A DNA stretch of 64,000 nt from Catonia carolina (taxonomy: Eukaryota; Arthropoda; Insecta; Hemiptera; Achilidae). Location of the stretch: contig JAQMRL010000006.1 of assembly GCA_035578175.1 (NCBI GenBank), forward strand, positions 70,119,501 to 70,183,500, read 5' to 3'. Each line of letters starts with the position of its first letter. Position 1 is the first letter of the stretch. Below the pieces are notes generated by a model. The model searched no databases. It was given only the letters and a program-made list of their open reading frames with translations, and had not been told where the DNA came from. This document shows, piece after piece, positions 1 to 11,519 of the stretch. The position numbers and the translations under genes were made by a program.

Positions 1-307
1 TAGTAAAAGAGATGGTGAACAGACACAAACAGGCCGATCTCCTCGACTGCACTGCTTCAAAAGCGACCGATGCGATTGGTTAGCCTCGCCCATTGGTCAC
101 TGGTCGCGGTCGCTTGCATACGTCAGTCCTTCGTATTAAACCATTGAGGCAGTAAGTCGCAGTCGCACGTCACTGTCGCTAGGAACCGAATGCTACCTTT
201 AGAAAGAAACAGTACCTACCAAGTAATAGTAATGAAAGCAGTTAATACCCTGTTACATTTTTCAGCCAACTTCTTAATTATGCAAGCTGTGCTTTTCTAC
301 ACAAACT

Positions 308-351
<44 letters not shown>

Positions 352-360
352 CATCTCCAC
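1..360. other. Leading segment, no gene recognised
   Basis: The first ~190 bases are noticeably richer in GC than the rest of the window and contain repeated GTCGC/GCGACC words, which suggests the end of a repeat cut by the window edge. I recognise no coding potential. A compound (GT)n(AT)n microsatellite lies at about 309-350. The short open frame that crosses it is low complexity. Confidence 0.5.
309..350. repeat. (GT)n(AT)n compound microsatellite
   Basis: An uninterrupted GT run passes directly into an AT run. It is not placed inside a recognisable family A copy, unlike most other GT/CA tracts of the window. Confidence 0.9.
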
Positions 361-905
361 AGCTGCAAAGTTACGACACTACAATACGGTGGTCCTACCA
401 GAAGCCTTATATGCATTAGAAACCACAAGTACCGGGGGAATGGCAAAAATTAGACATTGAAATGCAAGAAAGGAAAATTCTGAGAAAAATACATGGTGCA
501 GTTTCCAGAGCAAACTTCTGGCAAAAAAGACCCACAGAAGAACTATACAGGCATACTGAAACCATCACGACATTCATCTGAAAACGCAGACTGAGGTTTT
601 TTACACATATAGCCAGAAGGAGTGACACCAGACTGACAAAAAGAATATTAAACATAATTTCCACTTCAAAGTTGGGCACCTCTTGGTACAAAGAAACTAT
701 GGAAGACCTGCAAGAATTGTGCATCACAATGGAAGACATTCACGACCGCAAAATTTGTAGAGAAAAAATCAGAAACCAGGAAATTCAGTTCAGATCACAA
801 GCCAAAAGAAGTGGGCGAAAATGGACAGACGGAAGAGAAAAATGCGCAAAGTGAGAGGATGAAAGGTTTTTGGGAAGCTAAAAGGCGGAACAAAACCACC
901 ACCAA
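361..905 (+). pseudogene. Non-LTR retrotransposon ORF2 C-terminal remnant (degraded)
   Basis: Conceptual translation near 372-415 gives LPEALYALET, matching PEALYASETL in the better preserved LINE at 18884-20030. Downstream, fragments in shifting frames give a 'W..ETMEDLQ..', 'DRK..REKIRNQ..Q', 'GRKWTDGREKCAK' series. This is the usual tail of this LINE group, where a basic W-T/S-E-E-R-K block follows the reverse transcriptase. It carries several stops and frameshifts (for example near 449 and 581), so it cannot encode a protein. Seen: the shared motifs. Known: this tail is widespread in insect LINEs. Inferred: a 5'-truncated, old insertion. The clade is uncertain (RTE-like or a relative). 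Confidence 0.7.
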
Positions 906-957
906 GAGCTAAATTTTTGTGTTTTTAGCGCTCTCCTTAAGGGGACTATACGCAAAT

Positions 958-973
958 AATAATAATAATAATA
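958..973. repeat. (AAT)n microsatellite
   Basis: A short run of AAT units between two LINE remnants; it may be the tail of the upstream remnant. Confidence 0.7.
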
Positions 974-1009
974 TACGTATATTATATATAAACTTTAATC
1001 AATGAGAAA

Positions 1010-1575
1010 TGGGATCATTCTCAGGAGGTGAGATGCAGAATAGGAAAAGCGAGGGCCGCATTCAATCAGATGGCAAAACTGTTCAGGAGTCACAACCTTA
1101 ACATGTGCATCAAAATCAAACTCCTCCACTGCTACATTTTCTCAATACTCTTCTACGGGATGGAGTCATGGACATTGACCAAATCAACTGAGAAAAGACT
1201 CGAGGCTTTTGAGATGTGGTTGTATAGGAGAGTGTTGAGAATTTCATGGATGGACAAAGTGACCAACAAAGCTGTATTGGAGCGAATGAATAAGGATTTG
1301 GAAGTGATGAACACCATCAAGAGCAGGAAGCTTGCATATTTCGGCCATGTCATGAGGAACGAAGAAAAATACGGCCTGCTGAAATCCGTTCTCCAAGGAA
1401 AGATCTATGGCAGAAGAGGACCAGGAAGAAGAAGAATGTCATGGCTGAAGAACCTGCGTACCTGGTTCTCCAAGTCTACAACAGAACTTTTCAGGATGGC
1501 TGTAGATAAGATAGCCATAGTCAGACTGATCGCCAATATTCGGAACGAATAGGCACTAACAGAAGAAGAAGAGAT
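1010..1575 (+). pseudogene. RTE-type non-LTR retrotransposon, ORF2 C-terminus (5'-truncated)
   Basis: One open frame runs from about 1013 to 1552. It begins in mid-protein (D-H-S-Q-E-V-R-C-R-I-G-K-A-R-A-A-F), so the GTG at 1028 is not a true start. It contains FYGMESWTLTKSTEKRLEAF, then LYRRVLRISWMDKV, then RKLAYFGHVMRNEE and GRRGPGRRRMSWL. This order is typical of the region after the reverse-transcriptase domain in RTE/BovB-like elements, which bacterial-looking annotation often calls craniofacial-development-protein-like. The fingers/palm, the catalytic YADD and the endonuclease are absent. The frame ends at 1550-1552 and is followed by GAAGAAGAAGA, a short simple repeat typical of RTE 3' ends. 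The frame has no internal stop, so the insertion is fairly young. Confidence 0.85.
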
Positions 1576-2510
1576 ATATAAACGTATACTATCAAAAGTA
1601 TATTCTTATACTTATATTTATACATATAGAAGGTATAGAATGAATCAAAATAAAAACAAAGTTTTTCTACTAGTTTCGATTTCTGAGAATACGTATTCAC
1701 AACATCTCATTCATCACAATTCACTATTCTTGTTCAATACATTCCTTTGTATACAATACACAATCCTTACAATAAAAAAATCTATTCCATCAACCATTTC
1801 TAGAATATCACAGTAATATTACATTAAACAGTTGTTGGTAACAAAGAAAAGTTTACAAAATTTATAAATTGAATTTATATAATTTTCCATGACAATACAA
1901 TTTATAAACGTCACTTGTTTATTTAAAATTATATTTATGAATATTAAATTTTTTGAAATTGTTTACAGAAGGGAAGAAGTGAATCCCATAAACGAGATCG
2001 TTATGATTAAATAAAATTTAATATACGTATTTATACAACCGAAAAAAATTCTTTAAAAAGTTTTATTTAATTTAATAAATCCTTATAGAGGGTAGTGCAG
2101 CTATAGATTAGTAATATTTTAAAAGTACGATGGCAGAATAACTTGAGACATTCTTTGATTTAACCCCTATAAAAAGATTTCAAAGTTATTATACCATGGG
2201 GTAATATTAAATAAGTAGTGGTAATATTTTTCCAAAGAAAGTTTTCTTAAGTGCTAAAACTACCCTTATTTCATATAATAATAATATTTATTGCATTTTT
2301 ATTTTATTCTATTTAAAAATTAAATAAATTGTAAAAAGTTTTCATGTTATTTTCAACTTTTTTTACATTTTTATAAATTATATTTTATCGTGTTAGAGAT
2401 ATTTTTTCGAATTTATTTTTAAGTTGGGAATAACTTTTACTGTCCTGAGTTTTAAGTATAGCATTACAATATGATTAAATAATTGAGGTGTGATATCCTT
2501 TCTTAATTTT
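1576..2510. other. AT-rich stretch, nothing recognised
   Basis: About 0.9 kb of very AT-rich sequence with no long open frame, no tRNA-like box and no similarity that I can see to the families catalogued elsewhere in the window. Confidence 0.6.
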
Positions 2511-3431
2511 TACTTTCTCTTGCCTATATGAATATATAGGAAGGAAAGTATTTTTTTCATGTCGATTTTAAGAAATCGAGTTTTCGCCGGATTTATACGT
2601 TTTCAGACCCCCTGAACTCAAAAAACATGTTTTTAGCGATTGGTCTGTGTGTGTGTACAAAATATCTCAAGAACGGAACATCGTACGAACTTGAAACTTA
2701 AGTTACATACGACTACCGGATCCGACACGAATATTTTCATCAAAATCGGTCAATTGGAAGTAGTAGTTTATTCGTATAATTTTTCACTTTTTTGCGATTT
2801 TCTCAAAAACTGGTCCTACGATTTTTTTTAAAATCGCCACATTTACTCAATTTTTTATTCACTACAAGATAGAGTAGGCGCCATGATTGCTGAAATTCTT
2901 GGTGAGGGTGTTTTTACGTAAGAGAAGTGTTTTTTTAAGATTACGGCTTAAATATGTATTATAGCGCAAAAATGTATATAATTAAAGTAGTAGGAAGTTT
3001 AAAATTCTACAATTTTTATTTCTAACATTTTTTTTTGTGTAACGCTTAGTTTAGCGGTAATTAGCGATTTTCTGTTTTTCTCACGAAAACCTGTGAAAAT
3101 CGATTTTTTTAAGATTTCGGCCTTACTATTCATTTTATGACAAAACTGTTTATAATCAAATTTATAGAAAATTAAAAGATCTACAACTTTTATTTATAGT
3201 ATTTTTCTCTACAGAGCCTATTTTAGTGTGAAAGAGTGATTTTCTGTATTTTTAAGCCAAATGAGGTTGATTTTCATTTTGCGTCTTCCAGTCATTATTA
3301 AAAGAAGGTTATATTTTTTATTATTTTTATATTTTTGTTTACTTCTAATGTTTTATTACTAATGTTAGGATTATTGTTATTTATTAGCATTGGCGAGAGA
3401 GAGTTGTGTGAGTGTTTCACACCAGATTTTT
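2511..3431 (+). mobile_element. Family A element (Helentron/HINE-like), copy 1
   Basis: Complete copy. The 5' tip TACTTTCTCTTGCC is followed by the CCTATATGAATATATAGG hairpin. A short GT tract lies at 2645-2656. The paired blocks around 2936 and 3114 are the internal duplication. The subterminal inverted repeat is slightly decayed (GGCGAGAGAGAGT). The 3' stem-loop GTGTGA...TCACAC and CAGATTTTT close it. No target-site duplication is seen. Confidence 0.88.
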
Positions 3432-3524
3432 GGACTTCAATTACTGATTTGCCGTATTTTCTCATTGAAATCGGTAAAAATATTAAAAAAAAGAAAGTAC
3501 TTAAACAAACAGAACGTAATTTTT

Positions 3525-3688
3525 GTTTGTTTTACATCTGACTGTTTTGCAGTTGCTGCTAATATTGACGGTGTAAAGTATGGTAGATAAGGATGAGTGA
3601 TGAAAAAATTCCAGACCTGACCGGGCATCGAACCCGGGACCCCAGCGTAGAAGCCAGTTGCGCGAACCACTACTCCAAAGGGCCGGCT
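3525..3688 (-). mobile_element. tRNA-derived SINE, family E, copy 1
   Basis: Read on the minus strand, the head runs from 3688 with the A-box-like TGGAGTAGTGG and the B box GGGTTCGATGCCC at about 3624-3636, flanked by the paired CCGGG/CCCGG T-stem. An unrelated body follows, with CAGCAACTGCAAAACAGTC. The same body occurs at 54683-54765 and similar heads occur at 41204 and 53945. Being dispersed with one shared body marks a SINE and not a tRNA gene. Confidence 0.75.
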
Positions 3689-3817
3689 AAAACTCGTAAC
3701 GTAAACTATACCCAGAGGACATATAGCATATCGCGGAAAGTTTTGTAGGTTAACTGTACGAATTTAACTGTTTGTTAACGTAAACAGAAATGTCAGTTTC
3801 TCGAAAACATGGTCTAA

Positions 3818-4221
3818 CTATTGACAGTGTTGTTTAGGTCATCAGCCAAAAGGCTGGTTTGAACCTCTAGAGGTTTTACTAAGTAATACAAGGAGTAAGG
3901 TGGTTTACCATTGCCTTCCTCACTGAGTGAAAAATTACGCTTATCAGCATGCCAGGCCCTCTGAAAAGCACATATTTTCCACTCTGCAAATGACACCTTC
4001 ACTTCATTCACCACAGGGTCTGGCTGTATAATGAAATTCATTACTTTCAGAGGAGATAACTCTGATTAGTATCTTTTGCACCTCTACCTCTTCTGTTCTT
4101 ATATGATTCAGTCATATAATTGGCTGACCATGTGATAAGAAACAGAACTATTTATTTTAGCCCTGAAACAAACAGATTGAGTGTAAATAATCTGACACTC
4201 CACCTGTCTCTATTCACAGTG
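3818..4221 (-). mobile_element. Family C retroposon, copy 1, with 12-bp target-site duplication
   Basis: The body is 3830-4209. The minus-strand orientation is inferred because the (AAC)n-type tail lies at the left, seen on the plus strand as GTTGTTTAGG. The flanks CTATTGACAGTG (3818-3829) and CTATTCACAGTG (4210-4221) differ at one base, which is what an aged target-site duplication looks like. Family C has no recognised enzyme, and its 10-12 bp duplications indicate retroposition. Confidence 0.85.
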
Positions 4222-4488
4222 CTGAATTAAATCTTATATGCAATGTAATAAAATGCTGTGAAGTTGAAGCTCAAAAAAAATACCTTTTCGTGCTTCTTAA
4301 CAAAAGCCGTGAGCATTCGGCTAACTACTGTGATGTTTCTCTTTCCACAATTCGAGGTAGCTACATTCTACCGTCGTCATGTCGTATAATTAAGGGAGAG
4401 TTGTCTCGGCTGTCATCGAAGGCGCTTATGTCAAAATTTACGTATGGTGAACAATTTAAAGGCGACTAGGTCCTAACTAATGTTTTAT

Positions 4489-5472
4489 TACTTTCCCTTG
4501 CCTATATGAATATATAGGAAGGAAAGTATTGTTTTCATTTCGATTTTTACAAATCGAGTTTTCACCGGATCTACACGTTTTCAGACCCCCTGAATTCAAA
4601 AAACAGTTTTTAGCGATTGGTTTATGTGTGTGTGAACAGAATATCTCGAGAACAAAACATCGTACGAACTTGAAACTTAAAACTTAAGTTACATCCCACT
4701 ATCGAACCCGACACGAACTTTTCCATGAAAATCCTTAGTACGCATTTTACGTGGAGTGGAGTGTTTGGTTATGGACATTATTAAAAAGTTACGGTGTGCT
4801 GAGAATAAGTTATTTACCTAAATGTATGGACGTGAAAACTAAACACTAAATGCTGAATTTCAAAGAACATCGAAGCAGTTATAGACTGAATATCCGTCTT
4901 TTCTCCAATTACCAGTATGATCAATCCATAAAATCGTATTTAAATTTTACATTAGAATAACATCACTCCCAAGAACTTTTATAATTTTAATAATTAATAA
5001 TTTTGCATGCTGTTTTATTTGAATGAATATTTGTTAATAATATATTTTGTGTTATTTTTATGTTAAGAGATCCTTTTATCCACAGACACAGGTTTTCGTT
5101 GGACACACATACCACCTTTGGAAAATAAGTAGCAGCATACTGGGTATTAACATATACCATCCAAAATTATTTAATTAAAAAATTAATAATATAATTTTAC
5201 TAAATTGAGAAGACTGTTACAACATTTATTAAAATTACTGATTGTTTTATTTCATGTGAACAGATTGTAATCTAGCAGACTTCAATAAAGACGTCAATAA
5301 AAAAGATTTACAAACTTAAACTTTTTTCCGTATGTTTAAGTAGAACATAGTTTGATTTTCATTTAGCGTCATTCATTCATGAATAAAATTAAGTTGTGTT
5401 ATAAATTATATATAGAAAACCTTATTTATATTTGACAAGAGAAAGTCGTGTACGTGTTTCACACTAGATTTT
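4489..5472 (+). mobile_element. Family A element, copy 2, centre replaced
   Basis: The 5' end (4489-4730) and the 3' end (about 5318-5472) match family A. The middle (4731-5317) shares nothing with other copies and lacks the duplicated hairpin blocks. Either another sequence was exchanged in or an unknown element inserted with deletion. Confidence 0.75.
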
Positions 5473-6067
5473 TTTGTTCACCAATTTATGACCTGCTGCT
5501 AAGATCAGAGTTATATAAAAAAAATGTGTAATACAAATGTAATTTATTCTGTAAATGGGCAAAACTGTAGTGTCATGAATTTATGACGTGCATTTAAATT
5601 TAAGTTGTAAAATTCGTATAGTTTAATTAAACAGATAATCTGTGGTGCGGTTTTTGCATGTGAAATAAAATAGCGATGCATTTAATTCAGTGCTATCAGA
5701 TACAGCGGTATCACATGACATTCAAATTTAAACGCTTGAACCGTCCGTCGTGCCCGAAATGAAACCGGCGCTAATTTACTCAAACTGGTGGTGACCTCTA
5801 TCCAGTTACTGAAATTATTTATTGTTCACTCCGGGCTTAACCAATTCTCGACAAGAAATTGTTATCGTGTGTTAACTACAGATGAATGGGTTCGGTGTAA
5901 AAAGATAATGCAGGAGAAGAAGAAGATGAAAAACTGCAACAAATAATTTGTGAAATTACACTAATCTCCTTTTATAACACGCCTTCAATAACGAGGGTTG
6001 TTACATGTCTCCCCACGTTTGTTTCTGGCTATTTCTAGTTAGTAAATTACAAAATAATTTTAATAAT
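5473..6067. other. Unassigned spacer
   Basis: About 0.6 kb of AT-rich DNA with a small island of higher GC at 5740-5800. I see no open frame, tRNA-like box or known repeat. Confidence 0.5.
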
Positions 6068-6828
6068 AAAAATCTGGTGTGAAACACTCACACAACTTTA
6101 TCTTGCCAATGCAAATAATGACCAATATAACCTGACATTAGTAATAAAACATTAGAAATAAACAAAAAACTAACCTCAATAAACATAACCTAATTTTAAT
6201 CATGAGTGAAACAGGCAAAATGAAAATCGACCTCAGTTTGGCTTAAAAATACGGAAAATCGCTCTTTCACGCTAAACTAGGCCCTGTAGAGAAAAATGCT
6301 TTAAATAAAAGTTTCAATTGATTCATACACTTTTGTCGTAAAACGCATACTAACGCCGAAATCTTAAAAAAAACTATTTTTCACTCGTTTTCGTGAGAAA
6401 AAAACCCAGAAAATCGCTAATTACCGCTAAACTAAGCGTTATATAAAAAATGTTTGAAATAAATGTAGAATTTTAAATTTTCTACATTTTATATTATATA
6501 AATTTTTACGCTAAAATGCATACTAAAGCCGTAATCTTAGAAAAAAAAACAATTGTTTTACGTGAAAAAAGCCTCTCCAAGAATTTCAGCAAACATGGCG
6601 CTTACCCTATCATGTAGAGCATAAAAAATGTAGTAAACCAGACGATTTTTAAAAAAATCGTGGGACCAGTTTTTGAGAAAGTTGCAATAAAGTGAATAAT
6701 TAAAGGAATAAACTACTATTTCCGGTTGACTTTTTTTGATGAAAATGTTCGTGTCGGGTCCGGTAGTGGTGTCTAACTTAAGTTTTACGTTTCACGTTTG
6801 TACGATGTTCCGTTCTTGAGATATTTTG

Positions 6829-6863
<35 letters not shown>

Positions 6864-6995
6864 CAATCGCTAGAAACATATTTTTTGGGTTCACGGGGTC
6901 TGAAAACGTGTAGATTCGGTGAAAACTCGATTGCGAAAAATCGACATGAAAACCATACTTTCTTTCTTATATATTCATATAGGCAAGAGAAAGTA
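6068..6995 (-). mobile_element. Family A element, copy 3
   Basis: Complete minus-strand copy, from AAAAATCTGGTGTGAAACAC on the left to CATATAGGCAAGAGAAAGTA on the right. The (CA)n tract is at 6834-6860. The frames read through that tract are low complexity. Confidence 0.88.
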
Positions 6996-7009
6996 GAAAA
7001 TGAATGAAT

Positions 7010-7162
7010 AAAAATCTGGTGCAGATTACTCCACGACATTCTCTTGTGAAATGTAAATAATGAAAAAATAATTATATATTTAATTTTAATCATAGACTAA
7101 GTGAATGACGCTAAATGAAAATTAACTTCTTTTGGACTTACAAATACGAAAGATGCAAAAGT
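7010..7162 (-). mobile_element. Family A fragment (3' end)
   Basis: A second minus-strand 3' end, starting with AAAAATCTGGTG only 14 bp after copy 3 ends, in the same orientation. It retains about 150 bp, including the block around CTAAATGAAAATTAAC, and is then lost. Confidence 0.75.
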
Positions 7163-7316
7163 TGTTTTTTTTTAAGTTATTTATTTAAGGTCGCATCTAT
7201 GTTGCAGTCATTAGTGACCAATTATTACAGTAATGAATAATTACTAACAAAAATTAAAAACATTAAATAATACAATGACTAATCGGCAGATCTCAATCGG
7301 TGACAGGAAATTACTG

Positions 7317-7350
<34 letters not shown>

Positions 7351-7618
7351 CACTCATTTACATGCAAACAGAACTATTTTACATAGTTTTACTTAAAGAC
7401 ATCATTAAAAGTTTTGTACAGTTATACAAATAAAGGCTCTTCATCACTTGCAATACACTTTCAATCTTGTTATCATGGCAGAAAAGATTAATCAGAGACA
7501 CACTTTGAAGCTGAAATTTTCTTCTCTGAACTTCTGTGAAACGACAATCACATATTGTGTGTTTCACCGTCAGTTGGTGCTAATGGCAGAAATGACAGAT
7601 CGGTGGTATAGCAGGACT
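7163..7618. other. Unassigned spacer with (CA)n tract
   Basis: Contains a (CA)n microsatellite at 7319-7349 that is not inside a recognisable repeat. No supported gene. The opposed short frames at 7379-7681 have no recognisable motif. Confidence 0.5.
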
Positions 7619-8012
7619 TTTTTTCATATATCCGAGGCGGCGAGAAAACTCATGTTCACTCCCTCACGATGGGGGAAGTAGTGTTGGACTCAATTGAGGC
7701 GTCCTCGTCCAGCCCCAAGGAGGCCGTAACCGCCTTACCAACCAAAAACCCACCGCCTGGCCACTTGATCCGACATCAGCAAACAACCCTCCACCTCCCT
7801 CGGAACTGTTTATATAATACTACTAGATAAATATCGGGTTAAAAGAAAATTTACATACTGTCAGCGGGGCATGGAAGGGAACCGTAGCCTAATTTCCCTC
7901 TCGCTGTCACTGACCAACACTCACTCTCTCTCACTTTCATTCATCTCTTTCATCACCAGCTCAGGAACTTAGTGTAACTACCTTACTTACTAAGTTCGGG
8001 ACAGGATTGATT
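7619..8012 (-). mobile_element. Family H retroposon-like repeat, copy 1
   Basis: A ~390-bp unit, marked by CCGAGGCGGCGAGAAAA, GGGGGAAGTAGTGTTG, TCAGCGGGGC and TCATCACCAGCTCAGG on the plus strand. It recurs at 30184 and 36207. In all three copies the left boundary is a T-rich run, so the minus strand ends in GATAAAA...A. This suggests a retroposon or LINE 3' end transcribed from the minus strand. No box A/B pair and no enzyme is visible. Confidence 0.65.
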
Positions 8013-8066
8013 CACTGTGGGAGAGGGCCTAATATGTAACTGTGCATAAATTGAGTATGGCCTATG

Positions 8067-8535
8067 GAAAACTTTTAGTTCAGCGGAAATGACTGATTTT
8101 CTGTTTATTTGTTCATGAAAATGTGTAAAAATCTAAATTTTTTAAATATTGCGGCTTTAGTATGCATTTTTCGTCAAAAATATAATATAGGCCCTATTTA
8201 AAATTAGGAAATAAGGAAGTGGACAAATTTCATTTTAAACATTTCTCTCTACACAGCCTAGTTTAGAGGCAATTACGGATTTTTAAGTTCTGCGGAGGTT
8301 GATTTTCATTTTACGTCATTCACTTATGATTAAAATTAGATTATGTTTTTCATTTTACATTGTTTACCAGCTTGAAAGTGGAACCTCTGTAGTTTTATAC
8401 TCTCCTGGTATTCGCGGAACCGAAAAACGTGTAGTTGAGAACCGCTGGCATGTAGCTGAGATTCAACAATTGTAAGTTTCGTTGTCATTAATTACACTGG
8501 CAAGAAAAGGTCGTGTAAGTGTTTTACACCAAAAT
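8067..8535 (+). mobile_element. Family A fragment, divergent 3' half
   Basis: Matches the second half of family A: TTAGTTCAGCGG, GCGGCTTTAGTATGCATTTTTCG, CTCTACACAGCCTAGTTTAG and CATTCACTTATGATTAAAA. About 130 bp of extra sequence (about 8360-8480) lies before the 3' tip CTGGCAAGAAAAGGTCGTGT. An old copy. Confidence 0.7.
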
Positions 8536-9227
8536 CTTGATTTAACCACTCTTATCAAGATATGTGCAGACCGGTGGTACCAAATGTACCAGACAGCTGA
8601 CTACAGTACCGGTTACACCGTGGTTCTTAATACGTCCCTTTAAACTCGCGTTATAAACGGAAACCAGTGTATAATTGAAGCGAAGTTAAGGTTTGGGGAA
8701 ATTGTGGGGACTGTTGGAGAAGGGGCAAATGAAGTGAGATTACAGTTAACTGGGGGTCGTTTAACATCATTTCTATGTTCTTCTATACACACACACACAC
8801 ACACCCGCACGCCCTACCGACCTGTACAACCCCTCTGAACTTTAACCTAGTCTAAGAGTCAAAAGGGTTGTAATGTGTTACCGTGATAGGAAGAGCTGTG
8901 TCAGGCGTTTGGTACCCTCCGGGGAATCTCTCATGGTATCACCTCTTCACTATTGCACCCCCTCCTTCCTGCCACATCGTCCCATTGCTTTCGTGTAACC
9001 AAAACCTGCTTGATAACATGCCATAATTTTCATCCTCACTATATTTATTCTATCCAATGCCACCTAAATTTTCCCACTCTATTTTTTCTTCACACTTTTC
9101 CTGACAAATGTTGTAGCTAGTACTACATTATTTTTTATCCTTTTTTCTTTTTTACATCCTCACGCTCTGTTTTACAACACAGAAAGAAATCTTGTAAAAA
9201 CTTGTTTTAATTTTATATAATTTTCAG
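8536..9227. other. Unassigned spacer
   Basis: Somewhat higher GC than its surroundings, with a CA tract at 8787-8805. No open frame longer than noise and no repeat family recognised. Confidence 0.5.
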
Positions 9228-9447
9228 TTATGCCCGTAAAAGGCAGGTGGAGTGTTTAATTATTTGCACTCAATTTGTTAGTTCAAGGGCTACAAAAATA
9301 GTTCTGTTTCTTATCACATGGTCACCCAATTATATGACTAAAGCGTTTAAGAGCAGAAGAGGTATAGGTGTAAAAGACACTATTCACAGTTATCTCCTCT
9401 GAGGGTAATGAATTTTATGATTGTACAGCCAGACCCTGTGGTAAATT
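9228..9447 (+). mobile_element. Family C retroposon, copy 2, 3'-truncated
   Basis: Begins with the family C 5' head (TGCCCGTAAAAGGCAGGTGG) and keeps the ATCACATGGTCA and CAGCCAGACCCTGTGG blocks. It then breaks into unrelated AT-rich DNA, so the AAC tail is missing. Confidence 0.75.
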
Positions 9448-9632
9448 TATATATTTATTTATAAATATACTGATATAAAAAGAAAAAGAAAAAACAGTTA
9501 ATACCAATACTATATCACTAATTAAATAAAAAAAATAAGACACAAAAAAGAAAATGATCACAACATTAAAAAACACGTTAGTATAAAATTTAAAAAAAAG
9601 AGAATACAAAAAATGTAATTATTTTGCAATTA

Positions 9633-10563
9633 CAGTAGACTCTCAAAAATCCGGATCGCGCTAGTCCGGACTCCGGATAGTCCGGACGATGATTTTCTTT
9701 TTTACTTTATTTTCTGAAAATTTACAACTTTTAAATTAGAACCAGTAAAAAGTTTTCATGGGATTGGCCCGATGAAATCAGTGGGGAGGCTTTATCGGCG
9801 AACAAAGACGCTGTTCCTGAATTTAAGACCTTACTTTTTAAAATTCTTGACGAAGAAGGAATTTCCGGTGACCAGCTGTATAATTGCGACGAGACTGGTC
9901 TGAACTATAAAATGTTGCCCACGAAAACTCTCGCATCCAAAAAAGAAGCTTCAGCCTCGGGCTATAAAAAAAGCAAGGAACGGGTTACGGTGTTAGCTTG
10001 TAGCAATGTGACCGGCAGTCATAAACTTAAGTTAACATTAATAGGAAAATCAAGAAAACCCAGAGCTTTTAAAAATTTAAAGAAAGACGATGTGTTGCCA
10101 CTTTGGTATACAAACCAACAAAAAGCATGGATGAACTCTACAATTTTTAAGACTTGGTTTTTTAATGAATTTGTACCTACTATAATTACTCTATATAATT
10201 ATAATTACTCTATAATTGAGACATATATGACACATTTTGTTACATGTTTGAAATCCGTAACTTGCAAATCTTACAAAGAGTGCAATCGAATCTTATTACG
10301 GTACAGTAGCGTTAAGTTTAGTCAATGTTTGTGCTTCGTATATTGAATAATTACAGTACCAGTAGCCTACTGTAATTTATTAGGCCTACAGTGTTTTAAA
10401 GGTTTTTTCAGAAGCTCACTCTAATATTAGCAGATAAACGTTAATGCTTATTGTCATAATTATTCGCCATAAAGACGAAATTGCCAACCTCCGGGAAATC
10501 CGGATTTTTCGAAATCCGGACCGGCCGTCCGCCACATTAGTCCGGATTTCTGAGAGTCTACTG
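9633..10563 (+). mobile_element. pogo/Tigger-type DNA transposon, internally deleted, copy 1
   Basis: Flanked by TA at 9631-9632 and 10564-10565. The terminal inverted repeats start CAGTAGACTCTCA and carry several TCCGGA words. The right end mirrors them (AGTCCGGATTTCTGAGAGTCTACTG). TA duplication and CAGT-like tips are typical of the pogo/Tigger branch of Tc1-mariner. At 931 bp it is far shorter than an autonomous element of about 2-2.5 kb. A very similar copy sits at 13438-14349. Confidence 0.9.
9735..10346 (+). pseudogene. Tigger/Jerky-type transposase fragment (start of DDE domain)
   Basis: Open from about 9735 and clearly homologous from ISGEALSANKDAVPEF (about 9777). It continues through LYNCDETGLNYKMLPTKTLA, then SGYKKSKERVTVL and KLKLTLIGKSRKPRAF to WYTNQQKAWM and WFFNEFVP. 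In Tigger/Jerky proteins NCDETGL carries the first catalytic Asp of the DDE_1 nuclease, and the W-M-x(n)-WFFNEFVP block follows it. The CENP-B-type DNA-binding half and the later catalytic D..D segment are missing. After VPTIITLYN the frame runs into non-homologous repeat sequence and stops at 10346. The ATG at 9912 lies inside the domain and is not the real start. This is an internal-deletion derivative that cannot catalyse transposition but could be mobilised in trans. Confidence 0.85.
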
Positions 10564-10566
10564 TAT

Positions 10567-10630
10567 TATAATTGTTAATTATTTGCACTGGCAAGAGAAA
10601 GTTGTGTAAGTGTTTCACACCAGATTTTTT
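10567..10630 (+). mobile_element. Family A fragment (3' tip only)
   Basis: Only the last ~60 bp of family A remain: TGTTAATTATTTGCACTGGC, AAGAGAAAGTTGTGTAAGTG and CACACCAGATTTTTT. They abut the right TA of the pogo element. Confidence 0.75.
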
Positions 10631-11255
10631 TTATGAAATGTTGTGTTTTGTAGAAGAATATTGAAAATGAGGCAGGTAATTGTTTTTGATGGGCATGACT
10701 TGCATCAGTATTTACTCGTACATTTTCAGTTAAAAGGATGTCAACGCGTTAAGGTGTTTTCCTATATGAACGTGAAAATTCCGACAGCTTCACATGATTA
10801 TTATAGTGAAAAGCTTATGGTTGTGATTGTAGTAGTACTGCTGGAAAAGACAGATTTTCCAAGGAAATAATTTTAAAGGTGCTATTACTATTACGGCGTC
10901 ATCTTTTTCTTGCACTGGATAACGCGAGCCGAGTTAGTCTCGGTCTTGTTATAAAAAAAATGTACGGGAAACTTTAATATCCGCAGTTGTGGATTAAATT
11001 GAATGTTAAGGGGTTCCTCACTTAAGTTTTCCTTTTAAATCATGCCATATTTTCCTCACCTCGCTCCGTTTCTCCTCGGTTTTTTCTCCATTTTACATAG
11101 GCTTATATACATATATATGTCTTTCCTTATTTCGCTTTTATGTTTTTTTTCTTATATTTTTCTACTGGGTGCCAGTAAAATGTTTGACATATTTTTACAT
11201 AAATTTTTAATCTTTTAACTTTGTAAAATGTAATTTAAGTTTTCTCCCCTCAAAC
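10631..11255. other. Unassigned spacer
   Basis: Includes a 75-codon open frame at 10643-10870 with no motif I recognise. Its composition is not clearly coding. Otherwise AT-rich. Confidence 0.45.
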
Positions 11256-11519
11256 TTGCCCGTATCAGGAAGTTGGAGTGTTAATTTGTTTGCACCAGGG
11301 TACAAAATACGGTTATGTTAGTTATTACATCGTCAGCTAGTTATATGACTTAAACATTTAAGAACAGAATTGGTAGAGGTGTAAAAGACACTAGTCACAG
11401 TTATCTCATCTCAGTTATAAATTTCATTGTATATTCAGACCCTGTGGTGAATAAAGTGAACGTGTCATTTGCAGGGTGGGCCTGGCATGCTGATAAGCAT
11501 ACTTTTGCACTCAGTTAAA
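11256..11519 (+). mobile_element. Family C retroposon, copy 3, degraded
   Basis: Keeps the CTTGCCCGTATCAGGAAGTT head, the TAGTTATATGACTT segment, CAGACCCTGTGGTGAATAAA and a shortened ATGCTGATAAGCATACTTTT. The tail is lost and several internal bases are deleted. Confidence 0.65.

Noticed and set aside
2511..3431. Family A as a classical TIR transposon using ACTTTCTCTTGCC as terminal repeat
   Set aside because: The inverted copy is internal to the 3' end by ~28-40 bp in all copies, and no target duplication was found at any of the inspected sites.
3590..3688. tRNA gene on the minus strand
   Set aside because: The tRNA-like head is followed by a body repeated at 54683-54765, which marks a SINE.
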